From Hygrophila difformis (lineage: Eukaryota > Streptophyta > Magnoliopsida > Lamiales > Acanthaceae), in NCBI GenBank assembly GCA_030278955.1, contig JAOANR010000014.1, positions 22,260,068 to 22,324,067 on the forward strand: DNA of 64,000 nt, written 5' to 3'. How positions within the stretch are numbered: the stretch's first letter is position 1; each line of letters opens with the position of its first letter. Of the stretch, positions 43,686 through 55,694 are shown one piece after another. The translations under genes were made by a program, and so were the position numbers. Below the pieces are notes generated by a model. It saw only the letters and a list, made by a program, of their open reading frames with translations, did not search any database and was not told where the DNA came from.

Positions 43686-44813
43686 TATGTGAGCCCGGTT
43701 AAAAAGGGTCAGGCCTCTAAAATAGGTTACGCCTCTGTTGATAGCCTAAACGTATTCCCACCCTTGCATCAGTTACCTCCCTTCTGCGTCTGCCGTCTCC
43801 ATTCCAACTCTTCAAGGCTTCTGCCTCTCATCCCGTCCTTCGTCCTCTCCTCCCGCGCCACCCTCCTCGCTCCAGCCCGCCGCCGCGCTGCTCAACCCGG
43901 TCGCCGCTGCCACTGCTAGGGTTGGGATTTTGTGAGTTTTCTTTCCTTTTTGCTATCGTCCTCATTGGCCAAATTCCTTATTTGCTTGTTTAATTTGCGT
44001 GATACTTGATGCAAGTATGATGGATTAATTGGGGATTTTTCTGATTTGAAATTAATTCTCGAATCTTGACTGAATTTTGCTTGTTTAATTTTGCTATCGT
44101 CCCTCAAAGATAAAACCTTTTCCCTAATTCTCGTGCACGTTTCAATATTTTGGCAAAATTTCTTGTTACTATACTAAGACATGCATGTTTTTGTGTAGCA
44201 TATTTCCCCTTGGGTAGTCATTAACTGTCAAGGTTGTGTTGGAGTCAAGGTTAAGGTACAAGTTGATTGGACGTAGACATGCATGTTTTTGTCTTACTGT
44301 ACCAAGACATGCACGTTTCAATTAAAAATTTGATCTGTAGATTAATTGGAGTCAATGTTGAGTTGGAAGATGCACAAGTTTAACTCGAACATGAATTTAA
44401 TGTACAATGTGTGTTGTATGTTGTTGAGCTGAACACTGTTGTGAACTCGAATGTTGGAAAGCTGAAGGTGTGTCAATGACTTTTCTTGCAATAATAATAT
44501 TAATATTAATATTAAACCAATGTATGTTTAAATAAAAAAGTGAAATGTTATTGTGGCTATGGTATCAAAGACTGGGAATAAAAAAATTCAACCCCAAAAA
44601 TTAGCAGGTTACTATTGAATGTCTTAACTTTTCACTTCCATTCCACACATTCTAAAAAACTTTCAAAGATAAACATGCATGATCTTGAAAAAGGAACTAC
44701 ACTATGAATTGACATGAGTAATTTACAAATTTGTTTAAAGTCTATGAGCTATGGCAAATAACTTTTTAAAATAAATTTTAAAAATTATAACCATATATCT
44801 TATCCGTTAAAAG
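43686..44813 (+). other. Possible orphan first exon / 5' leader and intron-like sequence
   Basis: About 43,740-43,930 is a C/T-rich, GC-rich block ending in GCTAGGGTTGGGATTTTGTGAG. This resembles a plant 5' UTR followed by a GTGAGT splice donor at 43,931. The next 880 bp are T-rich and intron-like, with GACATGCATGTTTTTGTGTAG-type repeats at about 44,180 and 44,275. No coding exon could be joined to it, and the downstream DNA is transposons. It may be the leftover 5' end of a disrupted gene. Confidence 0.3.
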
Positions 44814-45196
44814 GGAAAAAAAACACCATTGGTCCCATAAGTTTCCCCAATTTCGATTTCAGTCCCATATTAATTTCATTAACACAATCAATCCATTATA
44901 TTTGCTAATTTTGCATAATCCATCCCAAACCCCTTAATGACGCATTTCTGCTGACGTGGCACCGGATTAAGCAAACTTATGGGACCAATGGCGCTACAAT
45001 TAGCAACTTATGGGACCAATGGCACCACAATTAGCACATTTACGCGGCGCCACGTCAGCAGAAATGCGTCATTAAGGGGTTTGGGATGGATTATGCAAAA
45101 ATTAGCAAACATAATGGATTGATTGTGTTAATGAAATTAATATGGGACTGAAATCGAAATTGGGGAAACTTATGGGACCAATGGTGTTTTTTTTCC
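44814..45196. mobile_element. MULE-type foldback MITE (383 bp)
   Basis: Inverted ends GGAAAAAAAACACCATTGGTCCC / GGGACCAATGGTGTTTTTTTTCC, about 160-bp arms. A perfect 10-bp target duplication CCGTTAAAAG lies at 44,804-44,813 and 45,197-45,206. End sequence and duplication length place it with the Mutator-like elements further right. There is no ORF. Confidence 0.88.
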
Positions 45197-45268
45197 CCGT
45201 TAAAAGTATAATGAACCCATTAGACCATCTTATCTAAGAGATTGATAGAAATACCTGATAAATTATTC

Positions 45269-45273
45269 TAATT
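45269..45273 (+). repeat. Target-site duplication of Tekay element, left
   Basis: TAATT before the 5' LTR equals TAATT after the 3' LTR (54,152-54,156). Confidence 0.88.
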
Positions 45274-45820
45274 TGTAATACCATAGACCCGAAATAATTG
45301 TAACTCACTAAAGAGGCTTTTATTAAATATTTAATCACTTGCTTAAAGAATTAGTATATTGATTTTTCTACAAAACAACACTTGAAAATTTATATATGTA
45401 AATTTGTCTTTTCCAAAAGAAATATGAATTTCAATATCATGGGTAATAGAATTATATAGTTTATGGAATATTTTTTTAAATCTATTGTTTAAATTATATA
45501 TATAAGTTTTTATATATATGTATACATTGGTCTTGAAAATTATTATGAGGATAGTATGTGAATATTTTAAGTACTTTGATATTCATTATGGTATAAATTT
45601 TTATAAAAATAAAAGTATGAGTTTTATGTGAATCTATGAGAATTAACTTTTATATATAAGAAACTATATTCATAGATTATAATTTTTATTTGATGATGAC
45701 ATGAAGACTTTGTGGTTTGAGCATTGTTATGAATAAAATAAAACCATGCAAGTATATTATTATTATCTTTTTGAAAGCACATTAATACAAATACAATACT
45801 TAAAATAAATAAAATAAAAT
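45274..45820 (+). repeat. Truncated 5' LTR of Tekay element
   Basis: Aligns with 51,057-51,605 with about seven small differences, then loses homology in an AAATAAA-rich stretch at about 45,813-45,830. TATA box and R/U5 are missing, so this copy lacks its own 5' promoter. Confidence 0.85.
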
Positions 45821-46070
45821 ATTGTTATGATATACTAAGTCAGTTGACCTTATCATAAGTGCTCTTTTTAAATTCTATATCTTGTAATATTTTCTAGATT
45901 TATGAAATAAAGCTTGTTATTTCATTCCTTCTGGTTAATCTCTAAATAAAGTCATACTCCTAAATTAGACATTTCTGCGTTAACTCATCCTTATACTATG
46001 ACCTAACGAGTTTTAGGACATAATCATCCCTTAGACTTGCACTCACTCTTGCTTAACCATCCTTAGCAGA

Positions 46071-47225
46071 ATGGCACCCCGTGCAAGGACTAGAAAAACC
46101 CTCCGAAGTGTTAATGCCCTCAACAACATGGAGCGACACCAAAATCCGAACATGACTAACCACGAAGTGCCAGCAGCACCGGGTGTATCCAATCAACAAG
46201 TTGTACCACCTGCACACAATATACATCACCCTGACACCACCAACAATCAGGGCGTTGGACACAACATGGTACCTCCTAATCAGGGAGCACCCAACAACCA
46301 AACCAGTCAGAATCAAAATATGCCAAACTCGCTTGACAATGATCGCCTAAGGATCATTGAGCAAATGCTCATTGCCTTGGGTCAGGGTCAAATTAATCAA
46401 GCCACAGCAGCTGTGCCGCCATCTCAAGCCCAGCTCAATCACCTAGCAGTGGTGAACCAATACAGACCACCTCGTTATGATGGGCAGGAGGACCCTACTA
46501 AATTGGAGGATTGGATAAAAAGTTTCAACAAGCTACTCGAGGGGACTCGTTGCCCAGATGAGCAGAAGATTACTGTAGCCTCGTACTTTTTAGGAGGTGA
46601 CGCAGATGACTGGTGGCAGTTACAGAAGAGAGAGCTAGATGATCATGAGGAGTATACATGGGAAAACTTTACAGAAGCTCTAAGAGAAAGGTTTTACCCG
46701 ATGAGTACCAAAGCAGCAATGTATGAAGAGTTTCTATCGTTACGACAAGGAGCACAATCTGTACAAGAATACTATGTCAGATTCAAGGAGTTAGTCAGAT
46801 TTGCTCCTAAGCTAGTCTCCACCGATGCCGAGAAGGCACAGAAGTTCGAAATGGGATTAAACCTCTCCATTAGAGAAGTGGTGGCTGGAGTTCAGTATCC
46901 TACCCTCCAAGCGATCTACGATCGAGCTGTCGCAGTTTCTCGTGTACAACAGATGAAGAGAAAAGCCGGGGAGTCTAGCCGCGGGTTCCAAGGACAGGAC
47001 AAGAGGATTCGGGACAACCGAGGAAGCAGCAGCAACAACAACCACCTCAGCAACAATAAAGGCAATATTCGAGGTGGGCAGAATCGATCCGTCCAGGGAA
47101 ACAAAGGAGGGGGCAACAATGGTACTAGAAACAATGAAGGGTACATACCACAATGCCCAAAATGCAACAAGCCCCACTTGGCTAGAGGATGCCCCAAGCC
47201 GGGTACATGTTATAGATGTGGCTGA
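46071..47225 (+). pseudogene. gag: Tekay Gag, ended by TGA inside zinc knuckle
   Basis: 384 codons from a good ATG. The N-terminus is Asn/Gln-rich. The retrotransposon gag domain spans about residues 125-260, with WWQLQKREL and ERFYPMSTKAAMYEEFLSL motifs. It is followed by a basic Asn/Gly-rich stretch and two CCHC knuckles. The first (CPKCNKPHLARGC) is complete. The second reads CYRCG-stop-EGHMRKEC, with TGA at 47,223-47,225 replacing one residue. The frame continues unchanged through a TAG at 47,304-47,306 into pol, so gag-pol was once a single frame as usual for this lineage. Confidence 0.88.
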
Positions 47226-47306
47226 GAAGGTCATATGAGGAAGGAGTGTAAGACCCGCATTGAAAATATTACAAAAAGAGATGACCTTATCAATATCCCC
47301 ACTTAG

Positions 47307-50300
47307 CCAAATAATCAGGATGTGCGAAACGGAAATAATCAAGGACAGAGGCCTCAGCAAAATAGAAACCAACAAGGGAACCATGGAGCACCTATAGGGC
47401 GGCTCAATGTTATGCGGCTCAATGTTATTAATCAGGCAGATCTTTCAACTCAAGGGGATGTGATAACAGGTACATTTACGGCTTTAAGTGTGCCTGTTAA
47501 GGTTTTATTCGATTCTGGAGCAAGTTGTTCGTTTATCTCTTCTAGAATCTTGCCTGAATTAGAGATGCCAAAACCTAAAATGATTAACTTAGGAATTCAG
47601 TTGCCTTCGGGAAAAATTGTATCGTGCACCAAACGATACGATGGGATTCCTATAGTCATTAAGAACCTTGAGTTCTATGCAAACTTAGTAGAATTTGACC
47701 TTAAATATTTTGATATTATATTGGGAATGGATTGGCTTACCCAATATAAAGCTGTAATTGAGTGTCTGAAACACAAAATTTCACTGTCTAAGACGAGAGG
47801 CAAAAAGGTCAACTACTATGTCCAACTCCCCAAACGTAAGACTAAGGTAGTAAACGCCTTAAAATTTGATAGTCTTATGCAGAAAGGATATATGCTTTAT
47901 TCATGCTATATCCATAACCTCAAGTTAAAGGAGAATAAAATTGATGACATTCCAGTAGTGAGGGAGTATCCAGATGTATTCCCAGAAGAAATTCCTGGAA
48001 TGCCTCCAGAACGTGAAGTCAAGTTTACAATCGATCTACTTCCCGGAACAGAACCTGTATCAAAAGCTCCTTATCGCATGGCAACCCTAGAAATGAATGA
48101 ACTCAAGGAGCAACTTGAGGAATTATTGCAAAAGGGGTATATACGACCTAGCACGTCACCGTGGGGAGCACCAGTCTTATTCGTCAAGAAGAAAGATGGA
48201 GGGTTACGTCTTTGTATCGATTATAGAGGTTTAAATCAGGTAACGGTTAAAAACAAATACCCGTTACCTAGGATTGATGACCTTTTCGACCAACTTAAAG
48301 GTGCAACGGTATTCTCCAAGATAGATTTGCGATCCGGTTATCATCAACTGCGAATCGCTGAAAAGGATATTCCGAAAACTGCTTTCAGGACACGTTATGG
48401 ACATTACGAATTTACAGTGATGTCCTTTGGGCTTACAAATGCCCCAGCAGTATTCATGAATCTCATGAATGATGTGTTTCGAGAATTTTTAGATCAATGT
48501 GTAGTCATTTTCATCGACGACATCTTGATCTATTCAAAGAGCAATGAAGAGCATGAGCAACACTTGCATCAGGTGCTAGAGACATTAAGGAAACACCAAC
48601 TCTATGCCAAGTTGTCCAAGTGTGACTTTTGGCTAGAAAATGTAGCATTTTTAGGCCACGTTGTATCAGCTGATGGAGTTTCTGTTGACCCAGCAAAAAT
48701 ATCAGCAATCACCGAGTGGCCTACGCCTACTAATCAAACAGAAGTGAGAAGTTTTCTTGGACTGGCTGGATATTACAGGAGGTTCGTCAAGGACTTTTCC
48801 AAAGTTGCACGACCTCTGACTCAACTTTTGAAGAAAGGCTTGAAGTATGAATGGACAGAAAAGTGTGAATCATCATTTCAAGAGTTAAAGAAACGCCTCA
48901 CAACAGCACCAATTTTAACATTACCAACAGAGAATGGAGATTTTGAAGTGTATAGTGACGCTTCAAAAGAGGGGCTAGGGTGTGTTTTAATGCAACAACA
49001 ACAAGTCATTGCATATGCATCACGACAATTGAAGCCTCATGAGGGGAATTATCCGACGCACGACCTAGAATTAGCAGCGGTAGTGTTCGCATTAAAGATT
49101 TGGCGACACTACTTGTACGGACGAACTTGTCGGATATTCACCGACCAAAAGAGCCTTAAGTACATATTTACTCAGAAGGAGTTAAACATGAGGCAACGCA
49201 GATGGTTAGAGTTGATCAAGGATTATGATTTGGACATCGCCTACCATGAAGGGAAAGCTAATGTGGTCGCAGATGCGTTGAGCCGCAAGACTCGACACGT
49301 GGCAAATACTCTTATCTTACCTTCGGAACTGTATATGGACTTGGTCAAGGTAGACACGGAGCTAGTCCATTATGGAACTGTGGAAAATGTCATTAATGCT
49401 ATGACCATTGAATCTACGGTATTTGATAAAATACGCAGTGCTCAACCAGGCGAAATAAAGCTTGAAAGGATCAAGAAGAAGGTTGCTGAAGGAAAAGCAA
49501 TTGGTTTTGCAATCCATGAGGATGGAAGCATTCGCTTTAAAGGGAGATGGTGCGTACCGCATAAATGCGTAGAGCTAAAACGAAGATTAATGGAAGAAGG
49601 CCACAACACCCCGTATTCAGTACATCCAGGGGGTGATAAGCTTTATAAGGATTTAAAGAAGGTTTATTGGTGGCCAAGGATGAAGAATGAGGTTGTTGAG
49701 TTTGTGACTAGATGTTTAACCTGTCAAAAGGTTAAAGCAGTACGTCAGAAGCCCTTAGGACTCATGAAACCATTGGAAATCCCGAGTTGGAAATGGGATA
49801 GTATATCAATGGATTTTGTTTCAGGACTACCACGATCACCAAAAGGAATGAATAAAATTTGGGTAATTGTTGATAGATTGACAAAGAGTGCGATCTTCAT
49901 ACCAATGAAGGATACATGGTCTATGGATCAATTAGCAAGAGCATATATCAATAACGTGGTTCGACGACATGGAGTGCCACATGATATAATCTCTGATAGA
50001 GACAGTAGATTTGTCTCTCATTTTTGGACCAAGCTGCAAGAAGCTCTTGGTACCCAAATTAAAATGAGCACCGCTTTTCACCCGATGACGGATGGACAAA
50101 CAGAAAGGACAATCCAAACACTGGAGGACATGCTGAGAGCATGCGTTCTTGAATTTAAAGGAAGTTGGGAAAACCATCTACCTTTGATAGAGTTCTCTTA
50201 CAATAACAACTATCATGCTAGTATAGGCATGGCACCGTTTGAGGCACTCTATGGACGCAAGTGCCGAAGCCCATTATGTTGGGAAAAATGTGAGAATTCG

Positions 50301-50876
50301 ATTGTGGTTGGGCCGCAACTCATTGAAGACATGGCCCAACAGATCAAGATGATCCAAGGGAAAATGAAGGCAGCACAAGATCGACAGAAAAGTTATGCCG
50401 ATGTTAGGCGACAAGACCTAGAATTTCAAGTTGGAGATAAGGTTATGCTGAAAATATCACCTATGAAAGGAGTGATGCGTTTTGGAAAGCGAGGAAAGTT
50501 AAGTCCTCGATATATTGGACCGTATGACATTCTGGAACGAGTCGGAACCCTAGCATACAGACTAGCCCTACCGCCACAACTATCTCGAGTGCACAATGTG
50601 TTCCATTTTTCACAGTTAAAGAAATATGTGCATGACCTAACCCATGTACTTCAACAGGAAGTAATTGAACTCAAAGAAGATCTAACTTATGAAGAGTATC
50701 CAATCCAAATACTCGACATCAAAGAAAGAACGACAAGGAACAAGACCACCCGGATTGTTAAACTACTTTGGTCCAATCATGGTACGGAAGAAGCAACGTG
50801 GGAACTAGAGGATGATATGAAGCAACGCTACCCCAATCTCTTTTTAAACAACCAAATAACAGTTATGGGGACATAA
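47307..50876 (+). CDS. pol: Tekay Pol: protease, RT, RNase H, integrase, chromodomain
   Basis: Same frame as gag, about 1190 codons after the second stop. There is no natural ATG start; it is part of a polyprotein. Residues below count from 47,322. Protease has [12 protein letters not shown] (about 64-73). RT covers about 215-470 with [12 protein letters not shown] and FIDDILIYS near 397. RNase H starts with [13 protein letters not shown] near 545. Integrase has an HHCC finger (about 759-805) and DDE residues in [15 protein letters not shown] and GQTERTIQ. The chromodomain ([11 protein letters not shown] ... [18 protein letters not shown]) occupies about 1125-1180. Chromodomains direct integration to heterochromatin marks. 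All enzymatic motifs look intact. Confidence 0.92.
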   Translation, partial: PNNQDVRNGNNQGQRPQQNRNQQGNHGAPIGRLNVMRLNVINQADLSTQGDVITGTFTALSVPVKVLFDSGASCSFISSRILPELEMPKPKMINLGIQLPSGKIVSCTKRYDGIPIVIKNLEFYANLVEFDLKYFDIILGMDWLTQYKAVIECLKHKISLSKTRGKKVNYYVQLPKRKTKVVNALKFDSLMQKGYMLYSCYIHNLKLKENKIDDIPVVREYPDVFPEEIPGMPPEREVKFTIDLLPGTEPVSKAPYRMATLEMNELKEQLEELLQKGYIRPSTSPWGAPVLFVKKKDGGLRLCIDYRGLNQVTVKNKYPLPRIDDLFDQLKGATVFSKIDLRSGYHQLRIAEKDIPKTAFRTRYGHYEFTVMSFGLTNAPAVFMNLMNDVFREFLDQCVVIFIDDILIYSKSNEEHEQHLHQVLETLRKHQLYAKLSKCDFWLENVAFLGHVVSADGVSVDPAKISAITEWPTPTNQTEVRSFLGLAGYYRRFVKDFSKVARPLTQLLKKGLKYEWTEKCESSFQELKKRLTTAPILTLPTENGDFEVYSDASKEGLGCVLMQQQQVIAYASRQLKPHEGNYPTHDLELAAVVFALKIWRHYLYGRTCRIFTDQKSLKYIFTQKELNMRQRRWLELIKDYDLDIAYHEGKANVVADALSRKTRHVANTLILPSELYMDLVKVDTELVHYGTVENVINAMTIESTVFDKIRSAQPGEIKLERIKKKVAEGKAIGFAIHEDGSIRFKGRWCVPHKCVELKRRLMEEGHNTPYSVHPGGDKLYKDLKKVYWWPRMKNEVVEFVTRCLTCQKVKAVRQKPLGLMKPLEIPSWKWDSISMDFVSGLPRSPKGMNKIWVIVDRLTKSAIFIPMKDTWSMDQLARAYINNVVRRHGVPHDIISDRDSRFVSHFWTKLQEALGTQIKMSTAFHPMTDGQTERTIQTLEDMLRACVLEFKGSWENHLPLIEFSYNNNYHASIGMAPFEALYGRKCRSPLCWEKCENSIVVGPQLIEDMAQQIKMIQGKMKAAQDRQKSYADVRRQDLEFQVGDKVMLKISPMKGVMRFGKRGKLSPRYIGPYDILERVGTLAYRLALPPQLSRVHNVFHFSQLKKYVHDLTHVLQQEVIELKEDLTYEEYPIQILDIKERTTRNKTTRIVKLLWSNHGTEEATWELEDDMKQRYPNLFLNNQITVMGT

Positions 50877-51056
50877 CTGTAGGCTTAAGGGGAGGAGGAT
50901 GTAACCACCCGACACAATCTTGATAGGGTATGTTCAAAATCTTCTAACTTTTTTTTTCTTTTCCATTCACTTTTATTTTATATTCCGCATATTAGATTGC
51001 CATAGTAGTTTTCATTAAAACTTCGAGGACGAAGTTGATTCTTAAGGAGGGTGGAT
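50877..51056 (+). promoter_or_regulatory. Tekay 3' leader and polypurine tract
   Basis: Contains CTTAAGGAGGGTGGAT (about 51,041-51,056), the PPT abutting the 3' LTR. A second PPT-like GGGGAGGAGGA followed by TGTAACC sits at about 50,889-50,906, looking like an older LTR border. Confidence 0.65.
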
Positions 51057-54000
51057 TGTAATACCATAGAAATTACCCGAAATAATTGTAACTCACTAAA
51101 GAGGCTTTTATTAAATATTTAATCACTTTCTTAAAGAATTAGTATATTGATTTTTCTATAAAACAACACTTGAAAATTTATATATGTAAATTTGTCTTTT
51201 CCAAAAGAAATATGAATTTCAATATCATGGGTAATAGAATTATATAGTTTATGGAATATTTTTTTAAATCTATTGTTTAAATTATATATATAAGTTTTCA
51301 TATATATGTACACATTGGTCTTGAAAATTATTATGAGGATAGTATGTGAATATTTTAAGTACTTTGATATTCATTATGGAATAAATTTTTAAAAAATAAA
51401 AGTATGAGTTTTATGTGAATCTATGAGAATTAACTTTTATATATAAGAAACTATATTCATAGATTATAATTTTTATTTGATGATGACATGAAGACTTTGT
51501 GGTTTGAGCATTGTTATGAATAAAATAAAACCATGCAAGTATATTATTATTATCTTTTTGAAAGCACATTAATATAAATACAATACTTAAAATAAATAAA
51601 TAAATATTATATTATCATATCCAACTCATTGAGTATAAATGCATGCCACTAAATAATAGCAAGAATAATGATTTTTGTAGACAAGCTAATACTTCAATCA
51701 TTTTCATGATACACTACTTACACAAATATAAGGCTAAAAGCAATTGCAAGAAATTTTCTTCCTAAACAAATAGATGAAAAATCTACATGATTAACAAGTG
51801 TCTTGGATGAATGGCTAGCAAAGAAAGGTGATCAATTATCTCTTGAACCCACCAAGATTAATAGCCTCCATAATAGGCAAACCATTATGTTAATAGACAA
51901 CATGATGGACAAAATTAATAGCCTTTCAAATTAATAGCCACTTTGTTAGGCTATAAGGACCAAATGAGTGGATACAAATACTCTAACCATTATTGCTCAA
52001 GACACACTTAATTGGATGATTGGTGAGGTTGTAATCACTCTCACAATGTGTCATGTTCAATTGTTCAAATCTTAGCCTATAAATAGAGGGAGTTTCTAGC
52101 CTTCAAACACACCAATCTCATCCATCTCATTAGCCAAATTCACTACCCATTTTATTCTTCAAAGTTCTCCCACATAGTGAGCATATCTTAAGGATTGTGG
52201 AGTCTTGTAGGCTTGGCAACCTTCATCATTCTAAGAGTTCTAACTCTTCTCAACACTTGGTTAGTAAGATATCATCCTTGAAACTTGTATCTTAGAGATC
52301 TAAATCTTTTATTTTTATACTATAAATTGATTTCCCTCTATTTGTCGAATTTCAGTGAAACCCGTAATTTGTGGTGCGAATCTTGTGTTATAACGGCCAT
52401 TATCTTTGAATCTCCTTGCTCTTATACATCAATTCAGTAAGTTAACACTCTCTACTTTAAGTTTTGGAGATTCCAATCCATGTTTTAAGAATACAAAATT
52501 AGAATTCCCACATTATACCAAAATCTGTCAGTTTTTCGTTTACGTAAAGATCCATCTTTTTAAACTATTTTGGTACAATATCCCTCAAAGGTTCCTTCAT
52601 AAAACTTGTTCCTTATTGAGTTGAGTATATTTCTGGAAACGTTTATAATTTTTAGAAATCGTATGAAAAAGTTATGGGATCCGCTTTATCGAAAGGTCGA
52701 AATCTCTTTTTGTTGAAATCTAAGAAATGATTGTGTTTTCTGAAATCCACATTTTTGAAGGTCTTAAGTGTCTCAAAGCCAAATGGTTTCTTCATGAAAA
52801 ATATTTATCTATGTGTTATCTACCTTGTGGTAAAATTTTAGAATTTTTGGTTGCGAATTACTATTTTTAAAACCTGTGGAAAATTATAGAGTCACTATTG
52901 AATTTCTGGCAGAATACATGTTCTGTAAAGAACTCAATTTTTGAAATGTTTCCATACCTTATTTTGAAAAGTGTAAAACATGAAACTTGTTCAACTATGT
53001 GTTGAGTATCTACAGTTTAAATTTCATAGCAATCGCCTTTCATATGAATTTTTAAACTGACTTGGCGTAAACTGCAATGTTGGACTTGATTTTTGGTCCA
53101 AATGAGAAATTGTTGGATTTTGAGATCCATGAAATGATATTTCTATATTTATGAGACATTGATATTTGTGTTAAATGTTGAAATGATATTTGGCATTATT
53201 GAATGCCCTTGGGATGAGGTTACTCCCTTGAGATTGTTGAAAACTCTTTTAAAGAGGATATTATGTGGAAAATTGTGGAAAACTCTTTTAAATCCATTGT
53301 GCACTATTAACTTGAGTAAGATGCCATACTTGATAGAGGGCTAATGCACTAGGGATGTGTCTTGCGGGGCCTCCCCCTCTAAATATGCCAAGACGGCATT
53401 GTTGATAAATTGTGACAAAACGGCGTTATTGCATGTATGAGTCTATACTCTTGGGTGTATCCATGATGGGTTACCCGAGGCTCCGGAGTGTGTCTGTATA
53501 TGAGTCCGCTGCATGCTGATCATGACTTATGATCGATATGATATGATATGATATGATATATGGAAAATGGTGTCCTCTTGTGCATAGTTGCTACAATGGT
53601 AAGAATGAAAGTTATTTATTTTGTTAAAGGTAATGTGTAGATCCTTTTTAAAAGAAAAAGTGAAAATTATTTTTTTTTAAAATGAGTGTCAACCATTATT
53701 TTAAAATCCACTTCTTAAAGTGGAGCGGGTTGACTTACTCAGTACCATTGTACTGATAAAAAGTTGTTGTGTTATCTTTTTACAGATATTGGAGCTGACA
53801 TGTGAACTGCATCTCATAACATGAGCATTTGGGGATGGGATTACCTTTCATCAAAAAGATTGTTGCTTTAAGGAACCACGTACTTTTAATTATTAATGTC
53901 TTATATATTGCCTTTAGTTTATGCTTCCGCGTGAGAAAGAACAATGACTCTGGTATTAAGTACTTTAAATTCTCTTATGACTATATTTTATAAAATTGGA

Positions 54001-54151
54001 AATTATTTTTAAAGTCCATATTACAAAAATTTATATGTGAAGATATTTAGCCGTAGCACTTGTCAATTAAGTTAGCCAAAGGGCGAGCCTGACTGACAAG
54101 TGTGGCGGTAACATTCTGAAACCTTATGAGGATGAATTTTGGGGTGTTACA
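51057..54151 (+). repeat. 3' LTR of Tekay element (3095 bp)
   Basis: TGTAATACC ... GGTGTTACA. TATA box CTATAAATAG at about 52,078-52,087. An ATATG pentanucleotide array lies at about 53,536-53,560. It is the inverted counterpart of 1-3047. Small ORFs inside it match nothing. Its 3' end lies 253 bp upstream of the F-box start codon. Confidence 0.93.
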
Positions 54152-54237
54152 TAATTCCAGTTCAATATATAGTATATGTTTAATTAATACAATATATATT
54201 TGAAAAATAATATATGCGACTAAAGAATTTATAATAT

Positions 54238-54343
54238 TGGGAATGGGACTTGGTCTGGTGGTCCTCCCCTTTATCCACGATTCGTGTGGCTTGGACTACC
54301 ACACACTTTTGCCGATACATGTGTGTCAATGATTACCAAAAAC
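54238..54343 (+). mobile_element. Short SINE-like retroposed insertion (106 bp)
   Basis: A perfect 16-bp duplication AAAGAATTTATAATAT flanks the insert at 54,222-54,237 and 54,344-54,359. The insert starts TGGGAATGGGACTTGGTCTGG, where TTGGTCTGGTGGT resembles a pol III A box, and it ends ACCAAAAAC with a short A-rich tail. Long variable TSDs are made by LINE machinery. No convincing B box was found, so it may be a truncated SINE or another retroposed RNA. It lies in the F-box promoter, 61 bp upstream of ATG. Confidence 0.7.
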
Positions 54344-54404
54344 AAAGAATTTATAATATAGGTCCACAGTTTAGTATCTTCAGCGTCCTTCCAAACTCCA
54401 AAGA

Positions 54405-55694
54405 ATGTCTCGTACTCCCTCCGAATTATTCCCTGAAATTCTCAGGCGTCTGCCCGCCCAATCCCTCCTCCGATTCCGGGTAGTCTGCAAGTCGTGGCGG
54501 CACATCATGGACGACCCATGCTTTATCCGATCCCACTGCATCACCCAACACTCCTCCACCGATTTCCTCTTCTGGGGCAAAATGGGCACCGGTCTCTTCT
54601 CCTTCTCCTGGGACTCCCTCCATGACTCCCTCCATTACAAACATACCTCCTCTCAGCGCATTCAAATCACTCCCATCAAGGTTTTGTCTCATCTCCAAGA
54701 TCAACCAATGGCCTCCTGCAATGGCCTCTTCCTAATTTTCCACGACCGCGGCTCGGTAATCTGGAACCCTCTAATGCGGGAATTTCATGTGGTGCCCGAG
54801 CCCGAGTCCAACACCAAAGTCCGTTTATGGTTGGCCGATAGAGGGTTTGGGTATGACCCCGTGGGGGATGACTACAAAGTGGTCTGGATATGTTATGATG
54901 TCAACAACCACAATGAGTATTTTCAAACCCTAGTCTACAGTTTGAAACAAGATTCTTGGCATAAGATCCAGGATTCAAACCGTGTTTTCGGTTGTGGAGT
55001 TTATCTGAATGGTTCATTGTATTGGGCTCAAGAGAATTCCATTATTGCATTGAATCTTGTTACGGCAAATTACCGGCATTTGTCTTTGCCGCCGATGTCC
55101 GAAGAGGAATTGAGTGTTTTGGATGGGGACATCGTGCAATTGAGTGTTTTGGATGGGTACTTGGCTGCTAGTTATTGTAATCTACATGGATTCACTGTAT
55201 GGGTGATGAAGGGAGAGAAGAAGTGGACGAAATTGTTTCCAGGGCGTGGACTGCCTCAGCTTCCAAGTAATAATAAGTACGATTTAAGGCCCATAGCTTA
55301 CTGGGAGAGCAAAGGAGAGCTTGTTATGCTGTCCAAGAATGTGTTCTATTGGTGGAACTCTTTCAAAGGTATTATTAAACAAGTTATTATTCCTCAGTTT
55401 CTAAGGCATAAATTGTGTGTTCAAATTTGGTCGGGAAGCCTTTTTCGTCTTGATGAAAGTGTGGATGCAGTTAATAGAAAGAAAAATAAAAGGTCCAAGA
55501 TTCCAACGTAAGTCTTTTCGATTCCATCGATTATGGTTTTTTGTTATTAAATTTAAAAATCCAGTCTTTATATTGGTGTAGTATACTACATTTGGTTTTG
55601 CAGGTTGAAGGCGTTGAAAGCGTTAGTGACAAGTGAGAGTGAAGATTATTTTGATCTTATGAAAGATGCATATGATTCAGATTCAGACTCGTGA
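54405..55694 (+). CDS. F-box protein with F-box associated (FBA) domain, two exons
   Basis: F-box proteins are the substrate-recognition subunits of SCF ubiquitin ligases, binding SKP1 through the F-box. Exon 1 runs 54,405-55,507 and exon 2 55,604-55,694, with a 96-bp GT-AG intron (GTAAGT ... TTTTGCAG) and matching phase, giving 397 residues. The F-box is at residues about 3-45 (LFPEILRRLPAQSLLRFRVVCKSW). An FBA-type region follows (GFGYDPVGDDYKVVWI, VYSLKQDSWHKI, GSLYWAQ). The C-terminus is acidic (DSDSDS). A short in-frame duplication gives LSVLDGDIVQ-LSVLDGYL near residue 247. Transposons lie on both sides, but no lesion is seen, so it is probably functional. The substrate is unknown. Confidence 0.9.

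Larger units (their letters stand above)
45274..54151 (+). mobile_element. Tekay/Del chromovirus (Ty3/gypsy) with 5' LTR deletion
   Basis: Both outer ends are intact (TGTAATACC ... GGTGTTACA, TAATT duplications), gag-pol is on the plus strand and Pol ends in a chromodomain, the hallmark of chromoviruses. The 3' LTR is 3095 bp but the 5' LTR keeps only its first about 545 bp. The rest and the PBS are replaced directly by about 250 bp of gag leader, so about 2.5 kb were deleted internally after insertion. Gag-pol has two stop codons. The remaining LTR portions differ by a handful of changes. The element ends 253 bp upstream of the F-box start codon. Confidence 0.93.
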
